A stretch of 64,000 nucleotides of DNA from Paenibacillus sp. FSL R5-0517 (GTDB lineage Bacteria; Bacillota; Bacilli; Paenibacillales; Paenibacillaceae). The DNA is taken from assembly GCF_037974355.1 (NCBI RefSeq), contig NZ_CP150235.1, positions 6,448,001 to 6,512,000 on the forward strand, read 5' to 3'. This document shows, one piece after another, positions 1-7,189 of the stretch (positions within the stretch are counted from its first letter, which is position 1; the number at the start of each line of letters is the position of its first letter). The notes beneath the pieces were generated by a model. The model did no database searches. It was not told the DNA's origin and worked only from the letters and a program-made list of their open reading frames with translations. The translations under genes were made by a program, and so were the position numbers.

Positions 1-516
1 CAGCGCAATGGCTCCGCCCAGTACAGGCAGCACGACCAGGAAGATCGTAGATAATTTGGCGTCCTGCGAGACCGCCATGAAGATACCACCGATACACATC
101 AATGGAGCCATAATCATCATGCGCAGCATCATCGTAAGTACGTTCTGTACCTGCGTGATATCATTCGTCGTACGCGTAATCAGGGAAGCCGTACCCATCT
201 TATCGAACTCCTGGAGCGAGAAGTTCTCCACATGGCGGAATACTCTGCTGCGAAGTTGTTTGGCAAATCCACCCGCAGTGCGGGAGGAGAGGTAACTGGC
301 GATCACTGAACACGCTGTTCCGCCAATCGCAATGACCAACATCCATCCACCAATCTGCCAAATATAAGGGACATCTCCCTTAATGATGCCGAAATTCACG
401 ATATCCGCCATTAACGTAGGCAGGTACAATTCGGCAAGCGACTGAAACAGTACCAATACCAGAATGAAGATAATCGGTATTCGATAAGGCTTCAGCATGC
501 GAAACAGTTTCATCAT
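1..516 (-). CDS. ABC exporter (half-transporter), N-terminal membrane part, cut by window edge
   Basis: This is the start of an exporter-type ABC half-transporter that runs off the left edge. The translation opens MMKLFRMLKPYR and continues through hydrophobic segments and the intracellular-loop signature SLITRTTNDITQVQ that is typical of the ABC exporter membrane domain (MdlB/LmrC-like). No ATPase motifs lie inside the window because the C-terminal part is missing. Its ATG overlaps the stop of the upstream MarR gene in an ATGA arrangement, so the two are translationally coupled. MarR regulators paired this way commonly control multidrug exporters; that role is inferred from context. Confidence 0.85.
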   Translation of the reverse strand, partial: MMKLFRMLKPYRIPIIFILVLVLFQSLAELYLPTLMADIVNFGIIKGDVPYIWQIGGWMLVIAIGGTACSVIASYLSSRTAGGFAKQLRSRVFRHVENFSLQEFDKMGTASLITRTTNDITQVQNVLTMMLRMMIMAPLMCIGGIFMAVSQDAKLSTIFLVVLPVLGGAIAL

Positions 517-1055
517 GGCGTATCATCTCCTTGTGTGGACGTCTCCGTCTGTTGGAAAACCACTGTATCAAAAAAGGTATAAACCTTGGTCAACAACTCC
601 GTCAATTGAATGCTTTCTTCCTCACCCAAATGCTCGACGAGCTGGTTGAACGTTTGCATGCGCTCCTCATGTGCCGCCCGAATAATGTTCCGCCCTGCCT
701 CTGTAATGGTGATACGCACAGCACGGCGATCCGTCGGGTCCATGGTCCGTTCGACAAGCCCTTCATCCTCAAGCCCACGAATAACCGGGGTTATTGTTGG
801 TGATTTCACCCGCAGTAACGCACTGATTTCCGATACTTTAAGTCCTGGGCGACTCTCATTCAGTTCTCTCTCAAAATCTGGCGGATTATCCCGCCAGTCC
901 AGACGTTCTCCTGGATGCGTACCATGCAGCAAACAAGCAAGCACCATAATTTCATTATGATTGCGCCCATGAGGTTTATTTTGCCTCCACTTGCCTTTAT
1001 TAAACTGCATGATGGAGTATAAAAGCTTCTGAGCGACCGGATCTATACCAGTCAT
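513..1055 (-). CDS. MarR family transcriptional regulator
   Basis: The 180-residue protein has the MarR winged helix in its middle: EISALLRVKSPTITPVIRGLEDEGLV (read as a helix-turn-helix, about residues 80-105) followed by the wing R.MDPTDRRAVRI. The DR..vRI wing motif is characteristic of MarR proteins. It is the first gene of an operon with the ABC exporter that follows, with a 4-nt overlap. A promoter with inverted operator-like repeats sits just upstream, so autorepression relieved by a small-molecule ligand is likely. The N-terminal 60 residues and a C-terminal Thr/Gln-rich tail are not conserved features I recognise. The ligand is unknown. Confidence 0.88.
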   Translation of the reverse strand: MTGIDPVAQKLLYSIMQFNKGKWRQNKPHGRNHNEIMVLACLLHGTHPGERLDWRDNPPDFERELNESRPGLKVSEISALLRVKSPTITPVIRGLEDEGLVERTMDPTDRRAVRITITEAGRNIIRAAHEERMQTFNQLVEHLGEEESIQLTELLTKVYTFFDTVVFQQTETSTQGDDTP

Positions 1056-1107
1056 ATTGGATTCCTCCCTCTTTCTTTATTAATGCATAGATATCCAATA
1101 TCATAGG

Positions 1108-1191
1108 ACACCTATTAAATAGCATCGCAATTAAATAGATATGCAATTAATTAGGTGTACTAAGTATATTATCGCAGGAAGCGAAAGTCAA
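1108..1191 (-). promoter_or_regulatory. Promoter and operator-like repeats of the marR-ABC exporter operon
   Basis: On the minus strand a -35 TTGACT (1186-1191) and -10 TATACT (1163-1168) are separated by 17 bp. Immediately downstream of the -10 lies ACACCTAATTAAT (1147-1159 read on the minus strand). Its partner ACACCTATTAAAT (1108-1120) is on the plus strand, giving an inverted repeat across the start region. Two direct GCAATTAAwTAG copies (1127-1138, 1143-1154) lie between. This is what a MarR autoregulatory operator would look like. Apart from this and the uxaC terminator, 1056-1457 holds nothing I can name. Confidence 0.6.
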
Positions 1192-1314
1192 ACAACTAAA
1201 AATAACCAAGAGTAACCCATACTAAACGCTTATAACCGCTTCGTTATGGGCTTTGTCATTTTGCCGTCATTGGAGCTGGCTATAGTTATTGTGCGCAATA
1301 TCAGGAAGGAAACT

Positions 1315-1372
1315 CAAAAAAGCTCCCATCCAATACTCCGGTAGATGAATACCCGGTGTACTTAATGGGAGC
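1315..1372 (-). terminator. Rho-independent terminator of uxaC
   Basis: Read on the minus strand, GCTCCCAT pairs with ATGGGAGC (1365-1372 with 1322-1329). An inner CCGG/CCGG stem lies within the loop, and a run of six T follows at 1316-1321. It lies about 85 nt past the uxaC stop. Confidence 0.75.
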
Positions 1373-1457
1373 ATTGTTATACATATGGAATGAAGAAACA
1401 AGGTAGCCTCTCTTATTGCAAAATTAGATGAACTTGTTGAGCATCACGCATCACCTA

Positions 1458-2900
1458 TCACGACTGTGACGCCGAAACCGTTTTAAGCACGGAAGCAAAT
1501 GGGAAATACTCTTTTGCATTGTTGTAGGCGATGCCCTGTACGATCTGACCGAGCAGCTCCATATCCTGCGGTGCTTCGCCCTGTTCAGCCCATTCACCAA
1601 TGAGATTGCAGACCAGGCGGCGGAAATACTCATGCCGTGTGTACGACAGGAAGCTGCGTGAATCAGTCAGCATACCGACAAATCGGCTGAGCAGACCCAC
1701 ATTCGCAAGTGCCTTCATCTGGGCGAGCATGCCGTCCTTCGTATCATTGAACCACCATGCTGCACCAAGCTGGATTTTGCCTGGAATACCACCGCCCTGG
1801 AAACTGCCGATGATCGCTGCAAGAACTTCATTATCCCTTGGATTTAAGGAATACAGAATCGTTTTGGGTAACGCCTGCTGCTGTTCTAACGCATCGAGCA
1901 ATCCAATCATTGCTGATGACAGTGGTGTATCATTCACGGCGTCATAACCGGTATCCGGCCCAAGCTTGGCAAACATCCGTGTGTTGTTGTTACGGGCTGC
2001 ATTAATGTGGAACTGCATCACCCAACCGCGCTCTGCATACAGTTTGCCGAGGAACGTCAATGTGACCGTCTTATACTTGTCCTCTTCCTCACGAGTTACC
2101 TTCTGACCTGCAAGTGCCTTCGCAAAAATCTCACCCGCTTCTTCTCGCGTAGCCACACCGTAAGGAACATAATCAAGTGCATGGTCAGAGACTCTGCCAC
2201 CGACGGAATGGAAGAATTCCACCCGGGACTCCAGCGCAGTAAGGAAGGATTCATAATCTGAAATGGCAGTGCCAGATGCCTGCGACAGCTTGCCCACCCA
2301 TTCGGTGAATGTATCCCGGTTCAATTCCAGTCCTTTATCTGGGCGGAAAGAAGGCAATACCGCCGTATCAAAGCCTTCAATCTCCTGAATCTTTAGATGA
2401 TACTCCAGAGAATCGGTAGGATCATCGGTTGTGCACACAACAGTGACATTGGATTTGGTAATCAGATCACGTGCACCGAATCCGTCACTGTTCAGTTTGG
2501 CATTTACTTTATCCCAGATGGCCGGTGCGCTTGACTCATTCAATACTTCGTAGACGCCGAAATATCGCTGTAATTCCAAGTGAGACCAGGCGTACAACGG
2601 ATTACCAATCATCATGGGTACTGTTTTGGCGTAAGCAAGGAAACGATCGTAATCGGTTACGCCTTCGCCGCCAGTCACATATTGCTCTTCAATTCCGTTC
2701 GCGCGCATGAGCCGCCACTTATAGTGATCACCGTATAACCAGGCCTCCGTAAGATTGCCAAAGGTTTTGTTCTCGTAGATCTCCTGAGGACTGAGGTGGC
2801 AATGATAGTCAATAATCGGCATGTCTTTGGCATAATCCTCATATAACTTGACCGCCGTTTCATTATGCAGCAAAAATTGTTCATCCAGAAAAGATTTCAT
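1458..2900 (-). CDS. uxaC: Glucuronate isomerase
   Basis: UxaC converts D-glucuronate to D-fructuronate (and galacturonate to tagaturonate) at the entry of hexuronate catabolism in the cytoplasm. The 480-residue length fits the family. Diagnostic sequence includes the early metal-binding IIDYHCHLSP segment (about residues 29-38), the VVCTTDDPTDSL motif, the MQFHINAARN segment and a C-terminal SRSFLSYTRHEYFRR region. The start has an AAGGGAGC ribosome site. It is isolated here; no uxaB, uxuA or kdgK neighbours are present, so those steps must be encoded elsewhere. A cre-type site about 100 nt upstream suggests carbon catabolite control. Confidence 0.95.
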   Translation of the reverse strand: MKSFLDEQFLLHNETAVKLYEDYAKDMPIIDYHCHLSPQEIYENKTFGNLTEAWLYGDHYKWRLMRANGIEEQYVTGGEGVTDYDRFLAYAKTVPMMIGNPLYAWSHLELQRYFGVYEVLNESSAPAIWDKVNAKLNSDGFGARDLITKSNVTVVCTTDDPTDSLEYHLKIQEIEGFDTAVLPSFRPDKGLELNRDTFTEWVGKLSQASGTAISDYESFLTALESRVEFFHSVGGRVSDHALDYVPYGVATREEAGEIFAKALAGQKVTREEEDKYKTVTLTFLGKLYAERGWVMQFHINAARNNNTRMFAKLGPDTGYDAVNDTPLSSAMIGLLDALEQQQALPKTILYSLNPRDNEVLAAIIGSFQGGGIPGKIQLGAAWWFNDTKDGMLAQMKALANVGLLSRFVGMLTDSRSFLSYTRHEYFRRLVCNLIGEWAEQGEAPQDMELLGQIVQGIAYNNAKEYFPFASVLKTVSASQS

Positions 2901-2995
2901 TCGCCTCGCACGCTCCCTTTAGGTGAGTTTACGTTCATATGGGTTCACTTCCCATCTTTACGCTACACTGTTTGCCATCAAAGTTCAATATAAAA

Positions 2996-3009
2996 TGATA
3001 GCGTTATCA
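2996..3009. promoter_or_regulatory. cre-type operator (CcpA) upstream of uxaC
   Basis: The palindrome TGATAGCGTTATCA matches the published CcpA consensus TGWNANCGNTNWCA at every fixed position. It lies 96 nt upstream of uxaC and 95 nt upstream of the divergent MBL gene. Glucuronate use is a typical CcpA target, so uxaC is the more likely client; this is inference. Confidence 0.55.
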
Positions 3010-3103
3010 AAAAAGGTTGATTTAGGCATATATTCGGGAACAAGGTATACTGGATTTAACGCAAGGATGCTGATCTGAAGATCACACAAGGAGATGAATT
3101 TGA

Positions 3104-3847
3104 ATGAAAATTACTTTTCTCGGCACAGGAGATATGTTCAGCGTGGAGCAGCACCACAATAGTATGTTGGCTGAATTCGAAGACACGCATCTAGTCATTG
3201 ATTTTCCGGAATCAAATGCCAAAGCACTCAAGGAATATGGATTCCCCATGACCGATATCCACAATGTTTTCATTTCACATCTACACGAAGATCATATTAA
3301 TGGTGTACAGATGCTGGGTTATTACGCACAGATCGTGGGCGATCGCAAACCCCGTCTGTTCATCCACGAACAATTGGTAGATCCGCTCTGGAACATACTA
3401 TCCCCCGGCATGCGCTACACAACGGATGGTGAACGTACCATGAGTGATTACTACGATGTTGTTCCCCTGCCAGATGGAGGCACATTCGAACTGGGCGGTG
3501 TGACGTTTGAGACATTTCGGACGCAGCATGTTCCCGGTATGGTCAGCAATGGGTTAATCGCCAAGCCTTACTTCTATTACAGTGCAGACAGTACACTCAA
3601 CCAGGAACGGGTGGAGCAAGTTGCCGCTGATGTGCAGCTGATTTTCCATGAATGTCATATGCATGATCTGGTGATCAAATCTCATACCTCATTGAAGGAA
3701 CTGGAGCAACTGCCAGCCGAAGTGAGACAGAAAACCGTGTTGATGCATTATCATGATGAGTACGCGGATGCGGACAAACGGGAACAATTCAACCTCGATC
3801 ATGATCTGCGAATGGTTGGCACGCTGGAATCATTTGAGTTGGAGTAG
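3104..3847 (+). CDS. MBL-fold metallo-hydrolase (ribonuclease Z-like)
   Basis: The 247-residue protein opens with MKITFLGTGD, the usual first strand of RNase Z/ElaC-like beta-lactamase-fold proteins. It carries the zinc motif HLHEDH (HxHxDH, about residues 60-65), a later SADSTL segment where a bridging Asp is expected, FHECH, and a C-terminal LMHYHDEY histidine. These are the ligands of a binuclear metal site. The substrate cannot be told from sequence; a phosphodiester or lactone is possible. It is divergent from uxaC and has an AAGGAGATG ribosome site. No operon partner is evident, although the small gene after it follows by 64 nt on the same strand. Confidence 0.85.
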   Translation: MKITFLGTGDMFSVEQHHNSMLAEFEDTHLVIDFPESNAKALKEYGFPMTDIHNVFISHLHEDHINGVQMLGYYAQIVGDRKPRLFIHEQLVDPLWNILSPGMRYTTDGERTMSDYYDVVPLPDGGTFELGGVTFETFRTQHVPGMVSNGLIAKPYFYYSADSTLNQERVEQVAADVQLIFHECHMHDLVIKSHTSLKELEQLPAEVRQKTVLMHYHDEYADADKREQFNLDHDLRMVGTLESFELE

Positions 3848-3911
3848 GTAAACGGAGAGAGAGTATCGGATATTATCGTATTCGATCAATATTCTAATGG
3901 AGGTCATTGCT

Positions 3912-4190
3912 ATGGAATATCGATTTGAACAAGGTTACTTTCTGATATATTCTCCTGCAAGAAGCACCAGTAGTGGAGACATCATGGTGGTTAAATTACT
4001 GGAAAGACCCTTTAAGGATAGAGTTGAATTCCTTATTAACAGCAAAAACTATGAGTGCACTACACACCATGAATACTTAAACTTTAAGCCAACTTCTCAT
4101 CATAAACCTGAGAAGCCTGGAGCATTTTCAATGGAACGAAGTGAGTTCAATCAAATGTGGGATACGATGAACCAGTATTTCGAAAAGTAA
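3912..4190 (+). CDS. Small protein of unknown function (92 aa)
   Basis: I chose the ATG at 3912 because GGAGG (3899-3903) sits 8 nt before it; an in-frame ATG at 3897 lies across that ribosome site. The protein is soluble, has no signal peptide or membrane segment, and is rich in aromatic and charged residues (MEYRFEQGYFLIYS to the C-terminal MWDTMNQYFEK). I do not recognise a family. It follows the MBL-fold gene on the same strand and ends before a hairpin that probably stops both this transcript and the convergent lipoprotein gene. Confidence 0.55.
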   Translation: MEYRFEQGYFLIYSPARSTSSGDIMVVKLLERPFKDRVEFLINSKNYECTTHHEYLNFKPTSHHKPEKPGAFSMERSEFNQMWDTMNQYFEK

Positions 4191-4213
4191 TAACCTAATC
4201 ATGCCGTTTGATG

Positions 4214-4269
4214 AACAGGCAGTACCTACTTAAAGTTCCTAATAGAGCACTGCCGGGTGCTGCCTTGTT
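4214..4269. terminator. Probable bidirectional terminator between convergent genes
   Basis: AACAGGCAGTACC (4214-4226) can pair with GGGTGCTGCCTTGTT (4255-4269). An alternative inner GCAC/GTGC stem exists. It sits between the convergent small gene and lipoprotein gene. T-runs are weak. Confidence 0.4.
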
Positions 4270-4902
4270 CTATTCTTCTTTCTCCCATGACTTCATATAT
4301 TCAATCGTCCTCGGAGACGGCTCGGCCTGGATATAAAAATAATCTTCGGTTCGCTGATAATTTGGCCCATAGGAGATTTTGATATACATATCTGCATAAC
4401 GCTGGATGATATTGCTGTCGATTTCTACCTTTGGCTTCAAAGTATAACTCCTGCCCAAACCCAATCCAAGTGGTTCTTTATCCGGCTCCAGGCTTACCTC
4501 GTATGTATTGCTCACATTGGAATGAAATAACTCTCCGGCATCCATTCGATTCATCATCTCGGGAGCGAGGGTGAAGGATTGAATAACATTCACCATAGGC
4601 ACCCGAGTCTCATTTACCAAAATTTCATAAAAAATCCGGTCAACTCCGGATACATGACTCACATCGACTGTTGCCGTCAGATTATACTTATCTGGTGAAT
4701 GCCCCTGAAACGCTTCTGGTCGCTTCATAACCATCTCATTCAGATCTCTACGCTCCGAGTTATATGTATATTTATCGGTTCGTTTCGGTTCGCCCCCTGG
4801 TCCCTGATTTGTCCCCAAACTGCAAGCTCCTAGACACAGGGCTATTACTAATAGATACATGACCAACGGGAAGAAACGGTTCAACTCTCTTTTCGGGCTC
4901 AT
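4270..4902 (-). CDS. Putative lipoprotein of unknown function (210 aa)
   Basis: The N-terminus has a positively charged stretch (KRELNR), a hydrophobic segment FFPLVMYLLVIALC and the lipobox LGAC, so it should be lipidated at Cys 26 and anchored outside the membrane. The mature part begins with a Gly/Asn-rich linker and continues as mixed beta-type sequence without a domain I recognise. It ends SWEKEE. The ribosome site is AGGAGGGG just before the ATG. It stands alone, convergent with the gene at 3912-4190. The downstream-of-amylase repeat element lies upstream of it. Confidence 0.75.
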   Translation of the reverse strand: MSPKRELNRFFPLVMYLLVIALCLGACSLGTNQGPGGEPKRTDKYTYNSERRDLNEMVMKRPEAFQGHSPDKYNLTATVDVSHVSGVDRIFYEILVNETRVPMVNVIQSFTLAPEMMNRMDAGELFHSNVSNTYEVSLEPDKEPLGLGLGRSYTLKPKVEIDSNIIQRYADMYIKISYGPNYQRTEDYFYIQAEPSPRTIEYMKSWEKEE

Positions 4903-5145
4903 GCCATCCCCTCCTTCTCTAATCCTCTGTATGAATATCGCTTATCCAACGTCTTATTTGTTTTTTTACATTTGTTTTTCTCATTTGATATTCTAACGCT
5001 CCATATTTGGAATATTGTACCATGTAGTAAGTTATGAAACCGAACGTTTCCTTTTGACTTCAAGTTTTCATTTCATCTTTTTACTTCACGTTCATATTTG
5101 CAGCAGTGATTCGTTTGGCTATAATGAGCGTTTACCCACGTTTAG

Positions 5146-5341
5146 CTAACGAATCTTAGAAGCCTTAATTATTCAAAATCTGAGGTTATCAGTATTCTAA
5201 CGAATCTCAAACGCGTTAATCTGATGATGTTGCTCCAATTGGCGCTATTAAAATCACTTTTGGTAGTAATAAGGTTACTGAGATTCGTTAGGAGTTCAAT
5301 AAGGCTAATTTGGTGTAAATAAGGCGGGCTGAGTTTGTTAG
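5146..5341. repeat. Composite intergenic repeat, copy 1 (two direct plus two inverted CTAACGAATC units)
   Basis: CTAACGAATC occurs at 5146-5155 and 5197-5206 in plus orientation. It occurs in inverted orientation at 5282-5291 (exact) and 5332-5341 (AGTTTGTTAG, two changes). Each unit is followed by a less conserved extension resembling TnAGACGCCTTATTT. Offsets are 51, 75 between inner units, and 50 bp. The same geometry occurs at 32994-33188. The 4903-5507 gap is otherwise noncoding; short open frames in it have no ribosome sites. Confidence 0.8.
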
Positions 5342-5383
5342 GCGTTCTGTTGAGTTGGAGTTTTGGCCATCCATAGAAAAATG

Positions 5384-5430
5384 CAAAAACCACCTGAACA
5401 TAGGAGTGCCTGCTCCCCTGTTCAGGTGGA
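5384..5430 (-). terminator. Rho-independent terminator of the alpha-amylase gene
   Basis: On the minus strand the 11-bp arm CCACCTGAACA (5419-5429) pairs perfectly with TGTTCAGGTGG (5390-5400) and is followed by TTTTTGC. It lies about 80 nt after the amylase stop. Confidence 0.75.
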
Positions 5431-5507
5431 TTATCGATCGATCTATACACCATTATTCATATCATCCATCGGTGCATCTTTTCTTATATATTGCCTGATA
5501 TACGCCG

Positions 5508-6989
5508 TTACTCAGCGTCAGCGCAGTCCTCATTCTGTTCAGGCAGGGCCCATACGGAGACGCCTCCACCGCACACATGGAAGGTGGCCCAGCCGTCTTC
5601 CTCGATGGTGATCTGATCCTCACAACTGTTCGTCAGATCCACCCAGACTTCACCAGCACGATGCTCTCCGATGAACATTCTTTTCTCACCGTCATCCCCG
5701 TTGGAGATAACGACTGCACAACCGGAACCTTCGATTTCCTCTAAGCCACGACGCACCCAGCCAATCGTATTGGCGTGATCGAAGTAGTCTTCCTGCTCCC
5801 CATATGCCTTGTTGCAGCGCGCAGACAGCAGAATGTCCAGAATTTCTTTTTTGCCATCCATAGGTTCAGGACCACCAATACCATAATAATCCCCGTAAAA
5901 TACAACCGGATATCCATCACGTCGTAATAGTGTCAACGCATAGGCACTCGGCTTAAACCAGTCTCCAATCCAGGATTCCAATGCTTCATGGGGTTGGGAG
6001 TCATGGTTATCTACAAAGGTTACCGCATGGGTAGGATGGGTCTGGACCAAGGTGTCATCAAAAATTTTGGAGAGATCAAAGTCTCTGCCTGCAAGCGAAG
6101 CCTCATGCAATTTGTAGTGAAGTGACACATCGAACAGGTCGATCTGGTAGTCAACCGTATCAAGGAATTCACGACATGCATCCAGATTCGAGTTCCAGAA
6201 CTCACCTACGATGTAGAAATCCTGACCGCGCTTGCGGATCATCTCTGCTGCGAACTCCTTAATGAATTCGTGGTTGATATGCTTAATGGCATCCAGCCGG
6301 AACCCACCACACTGGAGGGTATCGATCAGCCATTTCCCCCAATCGATCATCTCGCTTCGCACATCCGGATGGTTATAATCTATGTTGGCGAACATCAGAT
6401 AATCGTAGTTGCCAAACTCATCATCGACATTCTGATTCCAGTTCTTGTTCTCACCTGCGATGCGGAATACACCGCTCCGTTCTCCCTTGGCATCATAGTC
6501 CGTACCGTTGAAGTGTTCGGAGCTCCACTTAAAGGAGGAGTATTGATCGCCGCGACCCGGAAATGTGAATTTGGTCCAGCCTTCAATTTCGAACGGCTCA
6601 GAAATTTCCTTCGTCCGATCATTGGGATCAACCTCAATCACTTTAAAGACTTCCGTCTCATCTGCTCCGGCCTTGTGATTCATGACCAGATCCACATAGA
6701 CGGCAATTCCGTTTTTCTGACACTCGGCAATGGCCTCCACCAGTTCCTGCTTGGTGCCATATTTGGTCCGCACGGTACCCTTTTGATCAAATTCGCCCAG
6801 ATCGTACAGATCATATACACCATAACCTGTATCTTCTGCTGACACTGCCTTGGTTACGGGTGGTACCCATACCGAGTCAATACCTTTGGCTTTCAGTTCC
6901 GGGGCCATTTCAGCCAGTCGCTTCCAATGATCTCCGTCTGCAGCCAGGTGCCACTCAAAAAACTGCATCATGGTATGATTTCTCTTCAT
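5508..6989 (-). CDS. Alpha-amylase, GH13, cytoplasmic form
   Basis: The 493-residue protein is a GH13 alpha-amylase of the AmyS/GH13_5 type (NHTMMQFFEWHL start). All four conserved regions are present: region I DLVMNHKA, region II GFRLDAIKH with the nucleophile Asp, region III GEFW with the acid/base Glu, and region IV FVDNHDSQ with the transition-state Asp. There is no signal peptide, so it should act inside the cell on maltodextrins or glycogen-like polymers. The C-terminal beta domain ends EQNEDCADAE. The start is supported by AAGGAGG 11 nt upstream. It is a single-gene unit with its own terminator. No maltose transporter is adjacent. Confidence 0.93.
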   Translation of the reverse strand: MKRNHTMMQFFEWHLAADGDHWKRLAEMAPELKAKGIDSVWVPPVTKAVSAEDTGYGVYDLYDLGEFDQKGTVRTKYGTKQELVEAIAECQKNGIAVYVDLVMNHKAGADETEVFKVIEVDPNDRTKEISEPFEIEGWTKFTFPGRGDQYSSFKWSSEHFNGTDYDAKGERSGVFRIAGENKNWNQNVDDEFGNYDYLMFANIDYNHPDVRSEMIDWGKWLIDTLQCGGFRLDAIKHINHEFIKEFAAEMIRKRGQDFYIVGEFWNSNLDACREFLDTVDYQIDLFDVSLHYKLHEASLAGRDFDLSKIFDDTLVQTHPTHAVTFVDNHDSQPHEALESWIGDWFKPSAYALTLLRRDGYPVVFYGDYYGIGGPEPMDGKKEILDILLSARCNKAYGEQEDYFDHANTIGWVRRGLEEIEGSGCAVVISNGDDGEKRMFIGEHRAGEVWVDLTNSCEDQITIEEDGWATFHVCGGGVSVWALPEQNEDCADAE

Positions 6990-7071
6990 TATAACCGACC
7001 TCCTTGATTGCTTTCGAAGCGGACCGCGGAACGGATAGGGTAATCGCCGTTGTTCGTTCGTTGCTAACCAA

Positions 7072-7099
7072 GTTATAACCCTTTCACCCTACCCTTCAA
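7072..7099 (-). promoter_or_regulatory. Candidate sigma-A promoter of the alpha-amylase gene
   Basis: On the minus strand TTGAAG (7094-7099) and TATAAC (7072-7077) are 16 bp apart, about 85 nt before the ATG. Spacing is slightly short, so this is tentative. Confidence 0.35.
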
Positions 7100-7189
7100 T
7101 CATGTAAGGGAAGAAATTTGAAAAAAAATGTTAAACTCCTTGGTTCCGCATTTGCCTGATTCCATTGGAACTGCTCTGAAGATGCAATA

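Noticed and set aside
5146-5341. Insertion-sequence ends
   Set aside because: No transposase lies between the units, no target duplication is evident, and the units are arranged as two direct plus two inverted copies instead of one terminal pair.
5169-5453. 94-codon minus-strand frame in the repeat region after the amylase gene
   Set aside because: It runs through the composite repeat and the amylase terminator and has no ribosome site.
6270-6842. 190-codon plus-strand frame inside the amylase gene
   Set aside because: It is antisense to a complete GH13 enzyme and has no start context or domain.
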